Assembly (NCBI GenBank): GCA_927911475.1
Contig: CAKMPP010000144.1
Span: 1-28,858, forward strand
Direction: 5' to 3'
DNA from: an uncultured Solobacterium sp.
Lineage (GTDB): Bacteria > Bacillota_I > Bacilli_A > Erysipelotrichales > Erysipelotrichaceae
Length of the DNA: 28,858 bases
In this document: piece by piece, positions 24,062-28,858 of the stretch
Layout of the letters: each line of letters begins with the position of its first letter
Numbering within the stretch: position 1 is the first letter of the stretch
Program-made: the position numbers and the translations under genes
The notes under the pieces: model-generated
Databases searched by the model: none
What the model was told of the DNA's origin: nothing
What the model saw: the letters and a program-made list of their open reading frames with translations, nothing else

Positions 24062-25607
24062 TGCAGTAGGAAGAGAAATCCCACAAGAAGTATTAGATGA
24101 AACTGGAAAAACAATCTTTCAAGGAACATATCAATTTGACCAATACGAATATACAAAAGCACCTGTAAAGGCAAAAACTCGTATTGGTGGTAATGGTAGT
24201 AAGCTTGAAAGTAGTATTCAAGAAGTATTACAGAAGTGTAATGCGCATGATGGTATGACAATTAGTTTCCACCATCACTTCCGTGAAGGTGACCTAGTGG
24301 TAATGCAGGTGATGAATATCATCCATGAACTTGGGTATAAAGATATTACAATTTGTGCTAGTTCCTTAAGTAAAGCACAAGATGACCTTGTGCCAATGAT
24401 GGAAGATGGTACTGTAACACATATTGAAACATCTGGTGTTCGTGGCAAGATTGGTGAAGCTATCAGTGAAGGGAAACTAAAGGGTATCGCAATCTTACGC
24501 TCTCATGGTGGAAGAGTTCGTGCGATTGAAACAGGGGAAACAAAGATTGATATTGCCTTTATTGGTGCCCCGAGTTGTGATGAGTACGGAAACTGCCGAG
24601 GTGTTGGTGGCAATAGTAATTGTGGTGTATTATCCTATGCCGCAATCGATGCAGAATATGCAGAGAACGTCGTGATTTTAACGGATTGTATTGTTTCATT
24701 TCCAAACTTTCCAGCAGATATCAGTATGACAAATGTTGATTATGTCATCAAAGTTGATGCGATTGGTGATGCGGATAAGATTGCGACAGGTGCGGCACGT
24801 CCTGTAACAGATATGAGAAAACTCATGATGGCGCAAAGCTGTGCTGATTTTATCGCATGTACACCAGCATTTCAGGATGGGTTTTCATTCCAGACAGGAA
24901 TTGGCGGAGCTTCTATCGCTACAGCACAATGTCTTGCGGAAAAGATGAGAGAGAAGAATATTCACATGAGTTTTGGCGCTGGCGGAATGTCAAAACCAAT
25001 GTGTGATTTATTAGAAGAAGGTCTTGTAAACTGTCTTTTAGATACACAGGACTTTGATGTACCTTCGATTGAGAATCTAATTTCTAATCCCAAACATTAC
25101 TCCATCACAACGAAGGAATATGCAGATCCTTTCTGCAAAGGTGCTGTTGTAAATAAATTAGACTTTGTCATTCTAGGAACTTTAGAGGCAGATATTCACT
25201 TCAACTGTAATGTTGTAGTAAGCTCCGAAGGAGAACTGATGGGTGCACAAGGTGGTCATCCGGATACAGCAGCTGGTGCGAAATGTACAATCGTCATTAC
25301 ACCACTTCTGCAAGGAAGAATTCCAACAATACGTAACCAGGTTACGACGGTTACTACACCCGGTGAAACAGTCGATGTCATCGTCACAGATTACGGTATT
25401 GCGATTAATCCAAAACGACAGGACTTATTAGAAGTTGCAGAAAACGCACATCTTCCTATTAAGACAATCGAGGAGTTGCGTGATATCGCATATCATATGG
25501 CAAAAGAACCTGCGCCATTAGAATATGAAGAGAAGGTTGTGGCTATCATTGAAGCTAGAGATGGCACCATCATGGATGCCGTTCGAAAGAGAAAGGATAA
25601 AAACTAA
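24054..25607 (+). CDS. citF: Citrate lyase alpha subunit CitF (citrate:acetyl-ACP transferase)
   Basis: A 517-residue protein of usual CitF length. The ATG at 24054 (MLNAVGREIP) follows CAGGAGG; the open frame 25 codons upstream lies inside citE and is not supported. Family segments are TISFHHHFREGD, IGAPSCDEYGNCRG, QTGIGGASIATAQCL, FGAGGMSKPM and the C-terminal GGHPDTAAGAKCTIVI. It swaps acetate for citrate on the carrier protein, starting the cleavage cycle. The gene is intact. It is followed one base after its stop by the RraA-like gene. Confidence 0.95.
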   Translation: MLNAVGREIPQEVLDETGKTIFQGTYQFDQYEYTKAPVKAKTRIGGNGSKLESSIQEVLQKCNAHDGMTISFHHHFREGDLVVMQVMNIIHELGYKDITICASSLSKAQDDLVPMMEDGTVTHIETSGVRGKIGEAISEGKLKGIAILRSHGGRVRAIETGETKIDIAFIGAPSCDEYGNCRGVGGNSNCGVLSYAAIDAEYAENVVILTDCIVSFPNFPADISMTNVDYVIKVDAIGDADKIATGAARPVTDMRKLMMAQSCADFIACTPAFQDGFSFQTGIGGASIATAQCLAEKMREKNIHMSFGAGGMSKPMCDLLEEGLVNCLLDTQDFDVPSIENLISNPKHYSITTKEYADPFCKGAVVNKLDFVILGTLEADIHFNCNVVVSSEGELMGAQGGHPDTAAGAKCTIVITPLLQGRIPTIRNQVTTVTTPGETVDVIVTDYGIAINPKRQDLLEVAENAHLPIKTIEELRDIAYHMAKEPAPLEYEEKVVAIIEARDGTIMDAVRKRKDKN

Positions 25608-25608
25608 T

Positions 25609-26291
25609 ATGACAATTGGTTTTCGTGCCTTTATAGACTTTGAAAGACCATCACAAAAACTTATTGAAGCGTATCGTAGCTTACCATCTGCTAATATTGG
25701 CGATTGTTGTTATAAGATGAACTGTATGTTTGATGGTATTCATTCCTTCAATGATATCCCACTTTGTGGTCCTGCCTTTACGGTTAAGGTTCCAGCAGGA
25801 GATAATCTTGTGGCACAACTTGCCTTAGACTACGCAAAACCTGGGGATATCATTGTGATTGATGGTGCGGGGTTTACCAATCGTGCTCTTGTTGGAGGAT
25901 GATGGTAGCCTACGCAAAGGAGAAACAATTAGGTGGCTTTGTGGTAAATGGCGCAATTAGGGATGTTGATGACATCAAGAATAGTCCAATTCCCGTTTAT
26001 GGCATTACTCAAACACCATTAGGTCCATATCGCAGTGGTCCAGGTGAAATGAATGTACCTGTATGTTGTGGTGGTCAAGTTGTAATGCCTGGAGATATCA
26101 TCGTTGGTGATCATGATGGAATTGTTGTAATTCCCCAAAAGGATGCGGAAGAATTATTAAAAGCTGTAAGAAATAACTTGGCACACGAACAAACAGAGAT
26201 GAAAAAGATGGAGAGTGGAACATACACAATGCAGGAGCATCAAAGAGAATTTCTTGAGAAATTCTTGAAAAATGGTGGTGTCTTTAAATAG
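25609..26291 (+). CDS. RraA-like aldolase/oxaloacetate decarboxylase, one frameshift
   Basis: About 227 residues after repair. The frame from ATG 25609 stops at 25900; one base missing between 25897 and 25899 reconnects NRALVGG to MMVAYAKEKQLGG. It belongs to the RraA / HMG-CHA aldolase family: PGDIIVIDGAG, GGFVVNGAIRDVDDI with the catalytic Arg-Asp pair, and GDHDGIVVIP. Characterised metal-dependent members split 4-hydroxy-4-methyl-2-oxoglutarate and also decarboxylate oxaloacetate. As the last gene of citDEF, whose product is oxaloacetate, I infer that it makes pyruvate and CO2. RNase E inhibition, the older E. coli label, is unlikely here. No ribosome binding site is obvious apart from GAAAGGATA within citF, suggesting coupled translation. 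Confidence 0.82.
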
Positions 26292-26301
26292 AAAAGGATG
26301 G

Positions 26302-26342
26302 ATTGGAGAATGTCTGATAAAAAGATATTCTCCAATTTTTTT
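26302..26342 (+). terminator. Terminator of the citDEF operon
   Basis: ATTGGAGAAT (26302-26311) pairs with ATTCTCCAAT (26327-26336), 15-base loop, then a T run. Confidence 0.9.
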
Positions 26343-26414
26343 ACATTAAATATACAATTGACCTTAAACATCAATGAAAAAAGGGAAACAATTATAAAAA
26401 CACAGCGCAACAAA

Positions 26415-26440
26415 TACAAATATCATGTATGATATTTGTA
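26415..26440. promoter_or_regulatory. 26-bp perfect palindrome in the guaA upstream region
   Basis: TACAAATATCAT-GT-ATGATATTTGTA, 12-bp arms with a 2-bp centre, ending 26 bp before guaA. A possible -10 (TATGAT, 26428-26433) lies inside it, but no good -35 is in place. No T run follows, so it is not a terminator. It does not look like a PurBox or a purine riboswitch. Confidence 0.7.
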
Positions 26441-26466
26441 ATGTAATAAGAAAGTAGGAGATTAGA

Positions 26467-28008
26467 ATGGCAGATAAAATTATTGTCTTAGATTTTGGAA
26501 GTCAATACAATCAGTTAATCGCACGACGTATTCGTGAATTTGGAGTTTATAGCGAACTTCATCCAGGAGATATGACACTTGCAGAAATCGTTGCAATGCA
26601 AGATGTAAAGGGAATTATTTTCTCTGGTGGACCAAACAGTGTTTATGAAAAGGATGCACCTAAGTGTGATCCAGCTATCTTCACATCAGGCTTACCTATT
26701 TTAGGTATCTGTTATGGTATGCAGATGACACACTTCATGAATGGTGGAAATGTTACACCATCTGACAAGAAGGAATATGGTCGTACAGAGATTACAGTAG
26801 ATACAACATCTCCATTATTTAAAGGTTTACCTGAAAAGCAAATTGTATGGATGAGTCATGGTGACCAAGTATCCACACTCGCAGAAGGATTCCATTCCGT
26901 AGCAAGCAGTGATACATGTCCGTTTGCGGCAAGCGCAAATGATGAAAAGAAGATCTACACATTACAATTCCATCCAGAAGTACGTAACTCTGAGTATGGA
27001 CTAGATATGTTAAGAAACTTCGTATTCAACATTGCCAAGGCTGAAAACAACTGGACAATGAAAGATTTTGTAAACCAACAGGTAGAAGAAATTAGAGCAC
27101 AAGTTGGTGATGATAAGGTATTACTAGCATTATCCGGTGGTGTAGACTCATCTGTGGTAGCTGCTTTATTAGATAAGGCGATTGGCAAGAACCTATACTG
27201 CATGTTTATTGACCACGGTCTTTTACGTAAGGGTGAAGCAGAAGGTGTTATGGAAACATTCACACGTAACATGTCACTCAATCTCATTAAGATTGACGCA
27301 AGAGAACGTTTCTTAAATAAGCTAGCTGGTGTATCAGACCCTGAAGAAAAGCGTAAGATTATCGGTGGAGAATTCATCTACACATTCCGAGATGAAGTAG
27401 CCAAGCTCTTACAAGGAACAGATATTAAGTGGTTAGCACAAGGAACACTCTACACAGATATTATTGAATCTGGCACAAAGACAGCACAGACAATCAAGTC
27501 ACACCACAACGTAGGTGGTTTACCTGAAGATATGAACTTCAAGCTCATTGAACCATTAAATAAGTTGTTCAAGGATGAAGTGCGTGCATTAGGTACAGAG
27601 TTAGGACTACCAGAAGAAATGGTATGGCGTCAACCATTCCCAGGACCAGGACTTGGTATCCGTGTACTTGGAGAAATCACAGAAGAGAAGTTAGAAATCG
27701 TTCGTGATTCAGACTTAATCCTACGTGAAGAAATCCGCAATGCAGGACTTGAAAGAGAAATCTGGCAGTACTTTACATGCTTACCAAATATCCGCTCTGT
27801 AGGTGTTATGGGAGACCAACGTACATATGACTACACAGTCGTTATCCGTGCAGTTACATCTATCGATGGTATGACAGCAGACTGGGCAAGAATCCCATAC
27901 GATGTACTTGATAAGATCTCCACACGTATCGTAAATGAAGTAAAACACGTTAACCGTGTAGCCATGGATATCACATCCAAGCCACCGGGAACAATTGAAT
28001 GGGAATAA
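26467..28008 (+). CDS. guaA: GMP synthase (glutamine-hydrolysing)
   Basis: A 513-residue enzyme of normal length that makes GMP from XMP, ATP and glutamine. The class I amidotransferase domain comes first (about residues 1-190) with the nucleophile cysteine in ILGICYGMQM and the His-Glu pair in LQFHPEV. The ATP pyrophosphatase domain follows with the P-loop LALSGGVDSSVVA. The C-terminal dimer domain contains RQPFPGPGLGIRVLGE and ends in the conserved KPPGTIEWE. GTAGGAG precedes the start. It is a single-gene unit with a large palindrome upstream and a hairpin downstream. Confidence 0.97.
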   Translation: MADKIIVLDFGSQYNQLIARRIREFGVYSELHPGDMTLAEIVAMQDVKGIIFSGGPNSVYEKDAPKCDPAIFTSGLPILGICYGMQMTHFMNGGNVTPSDKKEYGRTEITVDTTSPLFKGLPEKQIVWMSHGDQVSTLAEGFHSVASSDTCPFAASANDEKKIYTLQFHPEVRNSEYGLDMLRNFVFNIAKAENNWTMKDFVNQQVEEIRAQVGDDKVLLALSGGVDSSVVAALLDKAIGKNLYCMFIDHGLLRKGEAEGVMETFTRNMSLNLIKIDARERFLNKLAGVSDPEEKRKIIGGEFIYTFRDEVAKLLQGTDIKWLAQGTLYTDIIESGTKTAQTIKSHHNVGGLPEDMNFKLIEPLNKLFKDEVRALGTELGLPEEMVWRQPFPGPGLGIRVLGEITEEKLEIVRDSDLILREEIRNAGLEREIWQYFTCLPNIRSVGVMGDQRTYDYTVVIRAVTSIDGMTADWARIPYDVLDKISTRIVNEVKHVNRVAMDITSKPPGTIEWE

Positions 28009-28027
28009 TTCAAACAAGTAAAATCAG

Positions 28028-28065
28028 AACTTAAAACCAGCAAATAATTTCGCTGGTTTTAAGTT
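28028..28065. terminator. Probable bidirectional terminator after guaA
   Basis: AACTTAAAACCAGC (28028-28041) pairs perfectly with GCTGGTTTTAAGTT (28052-28065), 10-base loop. T-rich arms on both strands suit guaA and the convergent minus-strand gene. Confidence 0.8.
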
Positions 28066-28091
28066 GTTATTAGAACATTAAGAATAATCCG

Positions 28092-28844
28092 TTATAAGTT
28101 ATAAAATTGATTTAAAAATTGAATGAGTTTCTCTTTAGAAATATGATTTATACCCAATTGCTTAAGATTGAATTCTTCTTCATCTATTTTTTGAATAAAG
28201 AATGATAAATCTTCTTTAATTTTATTCGGTAAAGTTATATTTAAGTTTGGTGATAGTAAAATAGATAAACGAATAATATCATTTCGGTGCTTTTTAATAT
28301 CTTTACTATCAATTAGCTCTCCATGTTCTTTTCTATATGTTAAGTCTATCCATGCTTTAGCTTTAAATGGAATGATGTGTTCAGCATTAAGGATAGAGAT
28401 ACCATCAATCTTCGATATTCCTTCGGTAAGGAAGTTGTAATAAGTATTATCTAATAAAATGGCGGATAGGCTTGATACTTCGTCATCGATATGAATTGGT
28501 ATTATATTCTGTTTTATGGATGATAAAAGCCAATCTTGTTTTCTAGAGAATAATTCAATCATTTTAGGGTAATCAGGAGATTTTGGGTTTGAAAAGCGGT
28601 AGTATTCAGATTTGTTAGTTGCTTTGCTTATATGTTCGTAACCTGCATCATTGATATATTGCCAAAATATCTCACAGAATTCTTTTGTCAGGGTTTCAAT
28701 AATGAGTACCATATCAATATCTTTTGTTGCACGGAAATTTAACGAATTATCTGACATCAAAATTTCGCATGCGGTTCCACCGATAATGACATATTGATCT
28801 TCAAAACCTTTAAAATATTCTTTGAATGATGCAATTCCAATCAT
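28092..28844 (-). CDS. AbiEii-like nucleotidyltransferase-fold protein
   Basis: A 250-residue protein. The N-terminal YVIIGGTACEILM followed by FRATKDIDMVLI (about residues 18-48) matches the GG-x-A ... R-x-T-x-D-I-D pattern of minimal nucleotidyltransferases, including AbiEii-type toxins of type IV toxin-antitoxin or phage-abortive systems. The C-terminal part is helical and rich in Lys, Ile and Asn. The gene uses far more AAA, AAT and ATA than its neighbours, suggesting transfer. Any antitoxin or regulator partner would lie upstream, beyond base 28858, and no ribosome binding site can be seen in the 14 bases available. A stand-alone nucleotidyltransferase is the alternative; the toxin role is inferred. 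Confidence 0.65.
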   Translation of the reverse strand: MIGIASFKEYFKGFEDQYVIIGGTACEILMSDNSLNFRATKDIDMVLIIETLTKEFCEIFWQYINDAGYEHISKATNKSEYYRFSNPKSPDYPKMIELFSRKQDWLLSSIKQNIIPIHIDDEVSSLSAILLDNTYYNFLTEGISKIDGISILNAEHIIPFKAKAWIDLTYRKEHGELIDSKDIKKHRNDIIRLSILLSPNLNITLPNKIKEDLSFFIQKIDEEEFNLKQLGINHISKEKLIQFLNQFYNL

Positions 28845-28858
28845 TGTATGTTAAAAAC

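Noticed and set aside
26302..26342. Hairpin before guaA as a riboswitch
   Set aside because: It is a simple stem with a T run directly after the citrate operon and upstream of guaA's own palindrome; it fits a terminator.
1..28858. CRISPR array, tRNA, rRNA or insertion sequence
   Set aside because: I saw no spaced direct repeats, no tRNA or rRNA signatures and no transposase in the window.

Overview
The window reads as a low-GC Gram-positive (Bacillota) chromosome segment. This rests on AGGAGG-type ribosome binding sites, lipobox lipoproteins, a sortase-type surface protein, a T-box riboswitch, CcpA/LacI-type operators and TTA/AAG-rich codon use. An Erysipelotrichia-like host is plausible, but that is an inference from overall look and nothing here proves it.

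Layout. (1) 1-2763: 3' end of luxS coupled to mtnN, a membrane-anchored non-specific nuclease, a small FMN-binding lipoprotein and an HU gene, each closed by a clear terminator except the nuclease. (2) 2778-9348: glgP-ppiB on the minus strand diverges from malQ-uppP-ccdA/thioredoxin on the plus strand, with a perfect palindrome in the shared promoter region. (3) 9495-11399: a cell-surface adhesin-like protein with MucBP and Cna-B-like domains. (4) 11403-19821: a maltodextrin locus with a LacI-family regulator, msmK, malE-malF-malG, a HAD hydrolase and a GH13 glucosidase. The regulator and malE promoters carry matching clusters of cre/LacI-type operators. (5) 19850-22764: a methionine T-box and metN-metI-metQ. 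(6) 22811-26342: citD-citE-citF followed by an RraA-like aldolase/decarboxylase, a possible short citrate-to-pyruvate route. (7) 26415-28065: guaA with a long perfect palindrome in its leader. (8) 28092-28844: an AT-rich, AbiEii-like nucleotidyltransferase on the minus strand that looks acquired.

How the genes work together. MsmK-MalEFG would import maltodextrins. MalQ, GlgP and the GH13 enzyme would convert them to glucose and glucose-1-phosphate. Operators at the regulator and malE promoters would tie expression to sugar supply. LuxS/MtnN and MetNIQ serve methionine and the activated methyl cycle.

The most striking global property is a run of single-base frameshifts, nearly all in short homopolymers. 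They break seven otherwise intact genes between about 11.5 and 26.0 kb (regulator, malG, HAD, GH13, metN, citD, RraA-like), while genes on either side are intact. Sequencing or assembly error is the simplest explanation, but real decay is not excluded. No wholly new system is evident. The best candidates for new biology are the paired operators, the guaA and glgP/malQ palindromes, and the CitD protein that lacks serine at the usual prosthetic-group position.
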